Source: an uncultured bacterium
GTDB taxonomy: Bacteria; Edwardsbacteria; AC1; EtOH8
Length of the DNA stretch: 64,000 nucleotides
Assembly (NCBI GenBank): GCA_937863685.1
Contig: CALMGM010000004.1
Span: 1-64,000, forward strand
Direction of reading: 5' to 3'
Below are positions 41,217 through 49,540 of the stretch, in pieces. A program made the position numbers and the translations under genes. The notes below the pieces were generated by a model, which saw only the letters and a list, made by a program, of their open reading frames with translations, was not told the origin of the DNA and did no database searches. Positions within the stretch are counted from its first letter, which is position 1, and each line of letters opens with the position of its first letter.

Positions 41217-41519
41217 CTAATCCTCCACCAGCCTGTCGTAATGCTCCTGAGCCCCCTTATTGGCTGGATCCAGTTCCAGCACCTTGGCAAAAGCATCCCG
41301 GGCGCCGTCCTGGTCGCTGATGGCTTCCAAAGTTATACCCAGATTGTAATAGGCATCAATGCTCTTGCTATCCAGGGCTATGGCTTTTTTATATTCCGCT
41401 ATGGCCTCATCGAATTTCTGGTTCAAAAAATAGAACTTGCCCACCTCGATAATGGTGTCAATATCCTTTTTTCTCTGGGCCTGTTTTTTCTCCAGCCCCT
41501 GACTGTTGTCGCCGTTCAT
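41217..41519 (-). CDS. Small TPR protein
   Basis: A 100-residue protein with about two TPR units (FYFLNQKFDEAIAEYKKAIA, AYYNLGITLEAISDQDGARD) after a short charged start. ATG at 41517-41519 is preferred to a TTG one codon upstream. It follows ktrA by 26 bases and is the last gene before the terminator. Its link with potassium uptake is unknown. Confidence 0.75.
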   Translation of the reverse strand: MNGDNSQGLEKKQAQRKKDIDTIIEVGKFYFLNQKFDEAIAEYKKAIALDSKSIDAYYNLGITLEAISDQDGARDAFAKVLELDPANKGAQEHYDRLVED

Positions 41520-41545
41520 CAAAATAACCTGTTGAGTTGATATTG

Positions 41546-42232
41546 TTATTGGATCCCCCGGACCTTCTGGATGCCCTCAAAGCTGCCGATCATTATCAAA
41601 ATGTCGGAGCGGTTGATCTTATCCTCGGGGGAGGGTTTTATGTTTATCTCCTCCCGGAACTCGGTCTCGCCCTCTGCGGTGATCACCGGAACCTTCCGCT
41701 TGATGGCCACGATGGAGACCTTGGTATCTTCCAGTTTCAGATCGGAGAGCTGCTTGGTCCAGAATTTCTTGGGGGCCACCAGCTCCACGATGCTGTGGGT
41801 GTCGGAGATCTCGCTGTAATCCATGACGTTGGGCGAGGCCAGGCTCTCGGCGATCCGCTCCCCCATGTCCCTCTCCGGGAAGACCACCCGGTCGGCCCCA
41901 ACTTTTTTGAGGATGGTGCCGTGAATGGGAGTCACCGCCTTGGCGATGATCTCCTTGACCCCGATCTCCTTGAGGATCAGCACGATGGAGATGGAGGCCT
42001 CGATGTCCTCGCCGGTGGACACGATGGCCACATCGATATCCTTCATGCCCAGGGATTTCAGGGCCTTCTCGTCGGCGGCGTCCACCGTCACCGACTGGCT
42101 GACCTGTTCCGAGATCTCGTCCACCCGGTCCTGATCGCTGTCTATGGCCAGCACATCGCAGCCCTTCTCGGCCAGCGCCAGGGCCACGCTGGACCCGAAC
42201 TGCCCCAGGCCTATTACTGCAAATTGTCTCAT
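41546..42232 (-). CDS. ktrA: Potassium uptake regulatory protein KtrA (RCK domain)
   Basis: A 228-residue peripheral membrane protein with one RCK_N domain (GLGQFGSSVALALAEKGCDVLAIDSD, the GxGxxG nucleotide site) and one RCK_C domain. Its single-unit size is typical of KtrA rather than the double-length TrkA. A ring of these subunits gates KtrB in response to ATP/ADP and, in many species, cyclic di-AMP. It lies 119 bases after ktrB. Confidence 0.9.
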   Translation of the reverse strand: MRQFAVIGLGQFGSSVALALAEKGCDVLAIDSDQDRVDEISEQVSQSVTVDAADEKALKSLGMKDIDVAIVSTGEDIEASISIVLILKEIGVKEIIAKAVTPIHGTILKKVGADRVVFPERDMGERIAESLASPNVMDYSEISDTHSIVELVAPKKFWTKQLSDLKLEDTKVSIVAIKRKVPVITAEGETEFREEINIKPSPEDKINRSDILIMIGSFEGIQKVRGIQ

Positions 42233-42351
42233 GGCACCCCGTCAAGTTTGGTTGAGATTATATCATTAATCCGCGGTCATTATCAATAGAGTTCCGGACG
42301 GCCCACTGCAGGAAGGATACCCAGGCATCCCGCTGCCCGAAAATCGATTCT

Positions 42352-43749
42352 TCACCCGATCAGCACCTTGGCCTCGGGGTATTCGAAAGGCTTGTCCTTG
42401 CGGCGCCAGACCACCGCGCTGCCCATGGTCAGGGGCCCCAGCCGGCCGGCGAACATGGTAATAATTATCAGCAACTTGCCCCAGCTGCCGAAATCGTAGG
42501 AGAAGCTCAGCAGGGGGTTTATGGCCGAGCCGATGGACAGGCCCACCGTGCCGAAGGCCGATACCACCTCGAACAGCACCGGCATCATATTCTCGGCCGA
42601 GAAATGGGCCGTCTCGGCCTGCAGCAGCAGCAGGGTCACCGTCACCAGCAGTATCGAGGCGATGGCGCTCAGCACGAAGGCCCGGTTGATGAACTCGGAT
42701 CCCAGACGCTTCTTGAAGATCAGCACCCGGCTGCGCCCGGTCATGGTGGTCCAGATGGAGGCCATCATCACCCCGAAGGTGGTGGTCTTGATCCCGCCGC
42801 CGGTGCCGCCCGGAGAGGCGCCGATGAACATCAGGATTATTATCAGCATCAGGGTGGGAAAGTGCATCAGCCCGATGTTGACGGTGTTGAACCCGGCCGT
42901 TCGCGGTGTTATGGACTGGAACAATGCCGCCATCCACTTGCCGCCGGCCGAAAAATGAGCCAGGGTGTTGTTCTTCTCCAACAGATAGATCAGCACCGTG
43001 CCGGCGATGATCAGGCTGACGGTCATCAATATAACCAGCTTGCTGTGAGCCGTCAGTCTCTTTTCGGTCCTCTGAATGCCGGTCTTGTAGATGTCGCTGA
43101 TGGCAATGAACCCCAGCCCCCCCGATACTATCAGCCCGCAGACAGTAAGAGACACCACCGGATCGGCGGCATAGTCCAAAAGACCATTGGGAAACAGCGA
43201 GAAGCCGGCATTGCAAAAAGCGGAGACCGAATGGAAAACCCCCAGCACTATGGCCTTGTGCAGCGGAAACCCCATCTTCCACCAATGGAGACCCAGGATG
43301 ACTGCCCCCAAACCTTCCAGCAGGGCAGTTACTCGTAGTATCCGGGTGGCAAAACGGGCCAGGCCCTCCAGGGTGAGCACGTTATAGGCCTCCTGGATGA
43401 TCAGTCTTTCCCTCAGGGATATCTTCCGGCCCACCATCAGCGACAGCACCGTGGCCAGGGACATATAGCCCAGGCCGCCGATCTGGATCAGCAGCAGTAT
43501 TGTCAGTTTCCCGGCCGGGGTGAAATCACCGGCGGTGTCCTTGACTATCAGCCCGGTGACGCAGACCGCCGAAGTGGAAGTATAAAGGGCATCTACAAAG
43601 CTGCAACGATGTCCGGCGGTGGTGGAGAACGGCAGATACAGCAGAATGGATCCCAGCAGGATGGCAACAGAAAAGCCCAGGACTAGTATCCGGGCCGGGG
43701 TCATCTCCACGCGGAAGATCTGGTTGTATAATTTCCTTTCCAGCTTCAT
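42352..43749 (-). CDS. ktrB: Potassium uptake channel subunit KtrB/TrkH
   Basis: A 465-residue transporter with the four pore repeats of the Ktr/Trk family. Filter glycines are in AVCVTGLIV, FCNAGFSLF, PRTAGFNTV and FGTVGLSIG, and the helix M3 gating loop is the Gly-rich GASPGGTGGGIKTTT. It moves K+ (in some cases with Na+) into the cell. Its ATG overlaps the stop of the upstream EIIA gene by 4 bases, so the two are translationally coupled. Confidence 0.92.
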   Translation of the reverse strand: MKLERKLYNQIFRVEMTPARILVLGFSVAILLGSILLYLPFSTTAGHRCSFVDALYTSTSAVCVTGLIVKDTAGDFTPAGKLTILLLIQIGGLGYMSLATVLSLMVGRKISLRERLIIQEAYNVLTLEGLARFATRILRVTALLEGLGAVILGLHWWKMGFPLHKAIVLGVFHSVSAFCNAGFSLFPNGLLDYAADPVVSLTVCGLIVSGGLGFIAISDIYKTGIQRTEKRLTAHSKLVILMTVSLIIAGTVLIYLLEKNNTLAHFSAGGKWMAALFQSITPRTAGFNTVNIGLMHFPTLMLIIILMFIGASPGGTGGGIKTTTFGVMMASIWTTMTGRSRVLIFKKRLGSEFINRAFVLSAIASILLVTVTLLLLQAETAHFSAENMMPVLFEVVSAFGTVGLSIGSAINPLLSFSYDFGSWGKLLIIITMFAGRLGPLTMGSAVVWRRKDKPFEYPEAKVLIG

Positions 43750-44285
43750 TCCTCTGACTTCTTCAGTAATTTATATACCGCCTTGGCGTCAGGAGCCTCC
43801 AACAATTGATTTATAAAATCCGGTTTTTTCACCATCCGCGCTATCTCCGCCAGCACCGCCAAGTTCTTCACCTTCTCCTCCTGGGGGATCAGCAGCATGA
43901 AGAACAGGTGCACCGGCTTGTCATCCAGTGAAGAGAAATCCACTCCGTTTTTTGACCGGCCCATCAACAGTACCATCTCCTTGACCAGGGGATTCCTGGC
44001 ATGAGGTATGGCCACTCCCTCGCCGATGCCGGTGGTGCCCAGCGATTCCCGGTATTTTATACGCTCGAACAACTCGGCTTCGCCGCGCTTAATGATGCCA
44101 TTGCCCACCTGAGTGCCGACCCCGGGCACCATGTCCCTCATCTCTTCGGCCGTTTCCCTGGCCGACAGCCGTTTGCTGTTAAAGGCCTTGTCGATCAATT
44201 CTCTCAGAACATTATCTGCATCCTGGGCGGAAAGCTCCGGGATAATAAGCGATTCATCGATCAGGTTGGATAGTTTTATAGCCAT
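43746..44285 (-). CDS. PTS EIIA-Ntr-like protein coupled to ktrB
   Basis: A 179-residue EIIA with the phospho-acceptor His95 in GEGVAIPHARN. It has about 20 more N-terminal residues than the copy at 10391. In enteric bacteria EIIA-Ntr controls potassium transport by binding TrkA; here a 4-base overlap with ktrB suggests a similar, genetically wired control. It is first in the operon, under a perfect consensus promoter. No other PTS enzymes are present. Confidence 0.87.
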   Translation of the reverse strand: MAIKLSNLIDESLIIPELSAQDADNVLRELIDKAFNSKRLSARETAEEMRDMVPGVGTQVGNGIIKRGEAELFERIKYRESLGTTGIGEGVAIPHARNPLVKEMVLLMGRSKNGVDFSSLDDKPVHLFFMLLIPQEEKVKNLAVLAEIARMVKKPDFINQLLEAPDAKAVYKLLKKSEE

Positions 44286-44342
44286 GATCCTGTTGCCGCC
44301 TCAATGAAATAAATTTATGAAGAGTGGTCTTTTTGACTAATT

Positions 44343-44374
44343 AGGTCGTCCCGAATTTGATCTCGGAACGACCT
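44343..44374 (-). promoter_or_regulatory. Hairpin in the 5' leader of the EIIA-ktr operon
   Basis: TAGGTCGTTCCGA and TCGGGACGACCTA pair (one G-T) with an 8-base loop. It begins only a few bases after the predicted transcription start. It may act as nadB terminator, mRNA stabiliser or regulatory leader. It shares the AGGTCGT/ACGACCT arms with the hairpin after hppA. Confidence 0.5.
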
Positions 44375-44383
44375 ATTGAGGGG

Positions 44384-44412
44384 ATTATACCAATCGATTT
44401 ATTGTTTGTCAA
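44384..44412 (-). promoter_or_regulatory. Perfect consensus promoter of the EIIA-ktrBA operon
   Basis: On the minus strand TTGACA (44407-44412), a 17-base spacer and TATAAT (44384-44389). The -35 box contains the TGA stop codon of nadB, so the promoter is embedded in the nadB end. Confidence 0.8.
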
Positions 44413-46001
44413 GACAAATTGATATGTCCCGAATTGGCCAGGGTGTCCCGCTGGAAATGTTGGTCGTCCTTTTCCGGATGATCCTGGGTGAAATGCAGGC
44501 CCCGAGATTCCTTGCGGTTGTCGGCGCAGTCGATTATCAGTCCGGCCAGGCTCACCAGGTTCCTCAGCTCCACCAGATCGGACGTCACCCGGTATTTCCA
44601 GTAATAATCCCTGATCTCCCCGGCGATGGCCTGCAGCCTGTTTTTGGCCATGGACAATCTTTTATCGGAGCGCACTATCCCCACATAGTTCCACATCAGC
44701 AGCCGGACGGCATGAAGATTGTGGCTGACCACCACCCTTTCCCGGCTCTGGACCGAACCCACGTAGTCCCAGGGCTGGATATTGCCTGGTGATTTCAATT
44801 CATCACTCGATGCCTGGGCAGCCCGGGCGGCGAATACCAGGGCCTCCAGCAGTGAATTTGATGCCAGCCGGTTGGCCCCGTGGGCCCCGGTGCAGGCGGT
44901 CTCCCCGGCGGAATACAGCCTTTTGATGTCGCTGCGCCCCCACAGGTCTGTCCTTACCCCGCCGCAGATGTAATGGGCGGCCGGCACCACCGGGATCAGT
45001 CCCCGGGCCAAATCTATGACCCGCTGCTGGCAGCCCTGAAAGATATTGGGGAATCTTTTCTGGAATTTTTCCTGCCCGATGGAGGAGATGTCCAGAAAAA
45101 CGCACATCTCGCCCGAAGCTTTCAATTCCGAATCTATGGCCCGGGCCACCACATCCCGGGGGGCCAGGTCGGCCTTGGGATGATAGCCGGGCATGAATTT
45201 CCGGCCGCTTTTATCGCACAACACTCCGCCCTCACCCCGAACCGCCTCGGATATCAGAAAGGAACGTTCGTTCTCTTCAAATGATGACTGGTACAGGGTG
45301 GTGGGATGGAACTGGACGAACTCCATGTTGGCGATGGTGGCCCCGGCCCGGTAGGCCATGGCTATGCCGTCGCCTGTGGCGATGGCCGGGTTGGTGGTGT
45401 GCAGGTAGACCTGACCGCCCCCGCCGGTGGCCAGAAAGGTTATCCCGGCGGAATAGCCTTCAATCTCCCCGGTCAGTGTGTCCAGCACATAGACCCCCAG
45501 ACAGCTGATCTGTTCGCCCTGCCGCTCGGTGATCAGGTCTATGGCCAGGTGATGCTCCAGCACCGTGATATTGATGTGCCCCCGGGTCTTGGCCACCAGG
45601 GCCCGCTCTATCTCGAACCCGGTGTAATCCTTGGCGTGGACGATCCTTCTTTTGGAATGCCCGCCCTCCTTGCCCAGGTCCAGGCCACCCTGGAGATTCA
45701 TGGTGAAATCTACCCCCATCTGGGAAAGCTCCCGCACCAGCGCCGGCCCCTCGCTGACCATGGCCCGGACCGCCTCCGGGTTGCACAGCCCGGCCCCGCC
45801 CTCGATGGTGTCGCGGATGTGGTCCTCCAGGCCGTCGTCGGAGCCGAACACCGCCGCCACCCCGCCCTGGGCGTAGTTGGTGTTGGACTCGGTGTCGTCC
45901 TTCTTGGTGACGATGGTCACCTTGCCGTGCTCGGCTGCCTTGAGGGCGAAGGTCAGCCCGGCGATGCCGGAGCCTATGACCAGAAAATCAGTTGAGGGCA
46001 T
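44409..46001 (-). CDS. nadB: L-aspartate oxidase
   Basis: A 530-residue FAD enzyme of the succinate dehydrogenase/fumarate reductase flavoprotein family. It makes iminoaspartate for NAD synthesis. The FAD site is VIGSGIAGLTFALKAAEHG (6-24), followed by NTNYAQGGVAAVF, and ARGLIPVVPAAHYICGGVRTDLWG with GETACTGAHGANRLASNSLLEA. These fit NadB better than SdhA. In anaerobes it can use fumarate as acceptor. nadA and nadC are not in the window. It follows the GNAT gene by 8 bases. Confidence 0.92.
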   Translation of the reverse strand: MPSTDFLVIGSGIAGLTFALKAAEHGKVTIVTKKDDTESNTNYAQGGVAAVFGSDDGLEDHIRDTIEGGAGLCNPEAVRAMVSEGPALVRELSQMGVDFTMNLQGGLDLGKEGGHSKRRIVHAKDYTGFEIERALVAKTRGHINITVLEHHLAIDLITERQGEQISCLGVYVLDTLTGEIEGYSAGITFLATGGGGQVYLHTTNPAIATGDGIAMAYRAGATIANMEFVQFHPTTLYQSSFEENERSFLISEAVRGEGGVLCDKSGRKFMPGYHPKADLAPRDVVARAIDSELKASGEMCVFLDISSIGQEKFQKRFPNIFQGCQQRVIDLARGLIPVVPAAHYICGGVRTDLWGRSDIKRLYSAGETACTGAHGANRLASNSLLEALVFAARAAQASSDELKSPGNIQPWDYVGSVQSRERVVVSHNLHAVRLLMWNYVGIVRSDKRLSMAKNRLQAIAGEIRDYYWKYRVTSDLVELRNLVSLAGLIIDCADNRKESRGLHFTQDHPEKDDQHFQRDTLANSGHINLS

Positions 46002-46009
46002 ATCATTTA

Positions 46010-46798
46010 TTATGAACGGTCATACTTTTTATATTTATCAAAGGCGTCACCAGGCCAGTGGCTCACTACTATCTCTTTGTTTTTCATGGCAAATCCCAAA
46101 CTCTTGGCCAAGGCTATTGATGCCTTATTGTCCTGCCGCACCCAGTATATGGGAAGTATGTCATGTTCCAGGCACCATTGTACCGCAGCAAAAACCACCA
46201 TTTTCCCGTATCCCTTTTTCCTGTGCTTTTCCGCAGTCCATACGTTAATATTCCCGCCCCCGCATTCTATGGGATCAACCGATGCCCAGCTTTTCACCCG
46301 GTCTTGGTCTAATACCCCGAAAAACCGACCGCCCTTGATGCTTTTAATATTCTCCCGCCATCTCTCTTCCCTGAATTTTCTACCTCTTTTAGGGATCTGT
46401 CCGGTGTTTAAGAGCAACTCTTTATCCGCCATTTCCAAGGGACGTGCCTTTTTATAACAATTTGCAGTAGCGACAAATCCATCCTTTGTTATTGTCATCC
46501 GATAATAATCATCAATTTGATATACTTTGAACCTGTCAAACAGCATATTATCAATATCTTTGAATAATCGTTCACTTTTAGGGATTTTATTATAATATTT
46601 TTCTAGCTTACGAAAATCATTAACCAGGTCCATGGAAACTGACATAACTATTTGCTTGTTGTTCAAGTAAGACAGCAGCAATGGTTTTCTATGGGCCTTT
46701 ATCACGTCTCGCAATGGAGAATGACAAACGATCATACTTTCACCTTGTGGTGGCTTACATCCCAAATATTGAAGGTAATGTTCTTGGTATGTTATCAT
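46010..46798 (-). CDS. GNAT-family N-acetyltransferase
   Basis: A 262-residue protein whose C-terminal half (about 150-255) is a GNAT domain: VKSWASVDPIECGGGNINVWT then RKKGYGKMVVFAAVQWCLEH (acetyl-CoA loop RKKGYG) and IYWVRQDNKASIALAKSLGF. The N-terminal half shows no known fold. The acceptor is unknown. It is AT-rich compared with its neighbours and sits between cdsA (3-base gap) and nadB (8 bases), so it may be a later insertion into an older operon. Confidence 0.8.
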   Translation of the reverse strand: MITYQEHYLQYLGCKPPQGESMIVCHSPLRDVIKAHRKPLLLSYLNNKQIVMSVSMDLVNDFRKLEKYYNKIPKSERLFKDIDNMLFDRFKVYQIDDYYRMTITKDGFVATANCYKKARPLEMADKELLLNTGQIPKRGRKFREERWRENIKSIKGGRFFGVLDQDRVKSWASVDPIECGGGNINVWTAEKHRKKGYGKMVVFAAVQWCLEHDILPIYWVRQDNKASIALAKSLGFAMKNKEIVVSHWPGDAFDKYKKYDRS

Positions 46799-46801
46799 AT
46801 T

Positions 46802-47668
46802 CTAACCTATCACGAACAGCCGGAAATACCAGTAAACAAATGGTATCACGAACAGCATGCTGTCGAAGCGGTCCAGTATCCCGCCGTGGCCCGGCAGCAG
46901 ATTGCCGGCATCCTTGACGCTGGCATCCCGCTTGAACAGCGATTCCACCAGATCACCCAGAGTGCCCAGCACCACCGCCCCGGCCGCCATTATCAGGGAA
47001 TCGAGGATCGAGATCTCCCACAGCCACCATCTCTGGAGCAGCACCGCCGCAACGATGGTCACCAGCAGCCCGCCGATAAGCCCTTCTATGGATTTCTTGG
47101 GGCTGATATGAGGAGCCAGGGGATGCTTTCCCAGTATCATCCCGGCAAAATAGGCCCCGGTATCGCACAGCCATACCAATGCCATGGAAAAGAACAGCAG
47201 TTTGTATCCCGTAAAGCTGTAGTCGGTCCGCAGCAACAGCATATGTCCGAACAGGAAGGGAATATACAGAACTCCCATGATGGTTATGCCGATGCGGCTG
47301 AGCGCTTCTTCCACCTCGTCCCTGAACACCATCCGGGACATTACCAGCAGAAGCCACAGTACCAGCAAAGCCAAAAGCAATTGCCATCTGAGACTCAGAT
47401 ATAAGATCAGCAACAGACCTCCGGTCATGCCCCACCAGGTCAGGGGAAACAGGCCCTTGGCCCTGGCCAGCCCGTAAAATTCCCAAAGCCCCAGGAATGA
47501 CAGGGCTGCCACCAGCCCGGCCAGCCAGAAACCTCCCAGGTAGGCCATCCCCAGCATCAGGGGAATGCCGGCCAAGGCCACCAAAGCGCGTAGTCCCAGG
47601 GTGGAAAACCGGCTTTTGAAGCTTTTATCCCTGGGCCTGAATTCTTGGCTGTTATTCTGCTCGGTCAT
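46802..47668 (-). CDS. cdsA: Phosphatidate cytidylyltransferase
   Basis: A 288-residue membrane enzyme making CDP-diacylglycerol for phospholipids. Seven or eight hydrophobic helices lie between residues 25 and 285. The signature reads KRDASVKDAGNLLPGHGG then ILDRFD, complete. Order rpsB-tsf-pyrH-frr-uppS-cdsA is the common bacterial cluster, here without dxr. Confidence 0.93.
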   Translation of the reverse strand: MTEQNNSQEFRPRDKSFKSRFSTLGLRALVALAGIPLMLGMAYLGGFWLAGLVAALSFLGLWEFYGLARAKGLFPLTWWGMTGGLLLILYLSLRWQLLLALLVLWLLLVMSRMVFRDEVEEALSRIGITIMGVLYIPFLFGHMLLLRTDYSFTGYKLLFFSMALVWLCDTGAYFAGMILGKHPLAPHISPKKSIEGLIGGLLVTIVAAVLLQRWWLWEISILDSLIMAAGAVVLGTLGDLVESLFKRDASVKDAGNLLPGHGGILDRFDSMLFVIPFVYWYFRLFVIG

Positions 47669-47926
47669 AGTTTATTCTACTCTTCTTAATTTAATAATCC
47701 GACTGCAATTTATTAGACGTTTTTACCACCAGAACCTCCGCCATAACTACGACGCTCGAAGATGCCAATTATAAAAGTATAGGCGAATGGCACACGAGGA
47801 AGCTGTGGCTAAAGCGGAAGATACTGCGGTACCAAACTGAATTTGCTTTTGATTATGAGTTTTAATAAACTTTGTGCCTTTGTGGTTAAAAACCTCTACT
47901 TTTTAATATCCCAACCACAACTTGAC
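47669..47926. other. Gap between uppS and cdsA
   Basis: 258 bases with no convincing gene. It holds an octamer repeat CTTTGTGC-CTTTGTGG (47870-47885) like those near 48680 and 35571. No clear promoter for cdsA was found. Confidence 0.5.
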
Positions 47927-48658
47927 TCAGACCCGGCCGAACCTCCGCTCCCGGCCCTGAAATTCCAGCAGGGACTGCAGCAGCTCCTCCCGGTCGAAAT
48001 CCGGCCACAGCACCTCGGTGAAGTAGAACTCGGAATAGGCGCTCTGCCAGATCAGAAAGTTTGACAAGCGGTGCTCCCCGGAAGTGCGGATGATCAGGTC
48101 GGGATCGGGAATCTCCGGATGGTACAGGTGTTTCGAAATCACAAATTCGTCTATCTTATCGGGACTTACATGCCCGGATTTTATATCCTGGGCCAGGCTC
48201 TTGATAGCATCGGTCAGCTCCGCCCTTCCGCCGTAGGAAAGCGCCAGATTGAGCACCAGCCCCTGGTTGTGCTGGGTCCGTTTGATGCAGTCCCTGAGGA
48301 TCTTCAGGGCGGTCTTTTCCAGGTCCTCGATCCGGCCGCTGGCCACGATCTTGACCCCTTTGCCGTCCAGTTCGTCGATCTCCTTGAGAAGGTATTCCCG
48401 CAGGATCCTCATCAGCCCGGTGACCTCGGCCTTGGGCCTCAGCCAGTTCTCAACCGAAAAGGCGTATAAGGTCAGGTATCTGATGCCGATCTCCCCGCAG
48501 GAGTTGACGATCTGCTTGACCGATCTCATACCGGCCCGGTGCCCGGCCAGCCGGGGCAGGCCCCGCTTTTTGGCCCAGCGCCCGTTCCCGTCCATGATCA
48601 CACCCAAATGGACCGGGAGGTTCTTCAGCTCAATTATATTTTCGGTGCTGTGCTTCAT
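47927..48658 (-). CDS. uppS: Isoprenyl transferase (undecaprenyl diphosphate synthase)
   Basis: A 243-residue cis-prenyltransferase. The catalytic Asp23 is in GVIMDGNGRWAKKRG; LTLYAFSVENW, LNLALSYGGRAEL and DLIIRTSGEHRLSNFLIWQ are the conserved regions. It builds the C55 lipid carrier for peptidoglycan and surface polysaccharide. It precedes cdsA after a 258-base gap. Confidence 0.95.
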   Translation of the reverse strand: MKHSTENIIELKNLPVHLGVIMDGNGRWAKKRGLPRLAGHRAGMRSVKQIVNSCGEIGIRYLTLYAFSVENWLRPKAEVTGLMRILREYLLKEIDELDGKGVKIVASGRIEDLEKTALKILRDCIKRTQHNQGLVLNLALSYGGRAELTDAIKSLAQDIKSGHVSPDKIDEFVISKHLYHPEIPDPDLIIRTSGEHRLSNFLIWQSAYSEFYFTEVLWPDFDREELLQSLLEFQGRERRFGRV

Positions 48659-48675
48659 TTCTGATTGGTTTCTTG

Positions 48676-48715
48676 ATGTGCTTTGTGTCTTGGTGCCTTG
48701 GTGGTTAAGGTGTCG
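48676..48715. repeat. Octamer repeat upstream of uppS
   Basis: CTTTGTGT, CTTGGTGC, CTTGGTGG and TTAAGGTG in tandem. Shorter copies lie at 47870-47885 and 35571-35586. Confidence 0.55.
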
Positions 48716-48792
48716 GATAAGAGCAAAGGCGCCCCTTTCATCTCGGCCTTACTGCCGGGACCGGGAGCGCCCTTCTGGTCTGCGCTGCTTCT

Positions 48793-48960
48793 CTAGCCTT
48801 CCTTGATGGCATTGACCGGGCAGGCATCCACGCAGGCCCCGCAATCAACGCAATCGTCGGTAATCTCAAACTTGTCCTCGCCCTCGATTATCGCTCCGTT
48901 GGGACAGGAATCCACGCAGCTACCGCAGGCCACGCATTCTTCGGTTATCACGTACGGCAT
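48793..48960 (-). CDS. 2[4Fe-4S] ferredoxin
   Basis: A 55-residue clostridial-type ferredoxin, MPYVITEECV to the end, with both motifs complete: CVACGSCVDSCP and CVDCGACVDACP. It is a soluble electron carrier and a natural partner for the PorGDAB oxidoreductase and hydrogenases. It starts with ATG at 48958-48960 and ends in TAG at 48793. It is easily missed because of its length. It sits 19 bases after frr and ahead of uppS, an unusual insertion into the translation and lipid cluster. Confidence 0.93.
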   Translation of the reverse strand: MPYVITEECVACGSCVDSCPNGAIIEGEDKFEITDDCVDCGACVDACPVNAIKEG

Positions 48961-48979
48961 TGGTCCAATCCTCCAATTA

Positions 48980-49537
48980 TTATACTTCCATTATCTCTTT
49001 TTCTTTTTTGGCCAGGGTCTCGTCTATCTGCTCGATGAACTTGTTGGTGTATTCCTGGGTCTTGTCGTGGGCCTTTTTCGATTCATCCTCGGAAACCTTC
49101 TTGTCCTTCTCCAGTTTCTTTATCTCGTCGTTGGCCTCCCGCCGGATGTTGCGGACGGCCACCTTGCTTTCCTCGGACATCTTCTTGACCAGCTTGACCA
49201 GTTCGTGGCGCCTCTCCTCGGTCAAGGTGGGGATGGGCAGGCGGATCACCTTCCCGTCGTTGATGGGGTTCAGGCCCAGTTCGGACTTCATGATGGCCTT
49301 CTCTATCTCGGGAATCAGGGTCTTGTCCCAGGGCTGGATCACCAGCAGTCGGGATTCCGGCACCGAGACGCCGGCCACCTGGTTCAGGGCCGTCAGGTTC
49401 CCGTAGCTCATCACCCTGATGCCGTCCAGCAGGGCCGGGTTGGCCCGCCCGGTGCGGATCCCGGAGAATTCGCTCTTCAGGACATCCACCGCCTTGGCCA
49501 TCTTCCGTTCCATCTCCTGGTATATCTGTGGCAGCAT
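48980..49537 (-). CDS. frr: Ribosome recycling factor
   Basis: A 185-residue RRF of normal length that splits post-termination ribosomes with EF-G. Seen: FSGIRTGRANPALLDGIRV, WDKTLIPEIEKAIMKSELGLNP, and IRLPIPTLTEERRHELVKLV. It follows pyrH by 3 bases; AAGGAG precedes its ATG. Confidence 0.96.
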   Translation of the reverse strand: MLPQIYQEMERKMAKAVDVLKSEFSGIRTGRANPALLDGIRVMSYGNLTALNQVAGVSVPESRLLVIQPWDKTLIPEIEKAIMKSELGLNPINDGKVIRLPIPTLTEERRHELVKLVKKMSEESKVAVRNIRREANDEIKKLEKDKKVSEDESKKAHDKTQEYTNKFIEQIDETLAKKEKEIMEV

Positions 49538-49540
49538 GGC

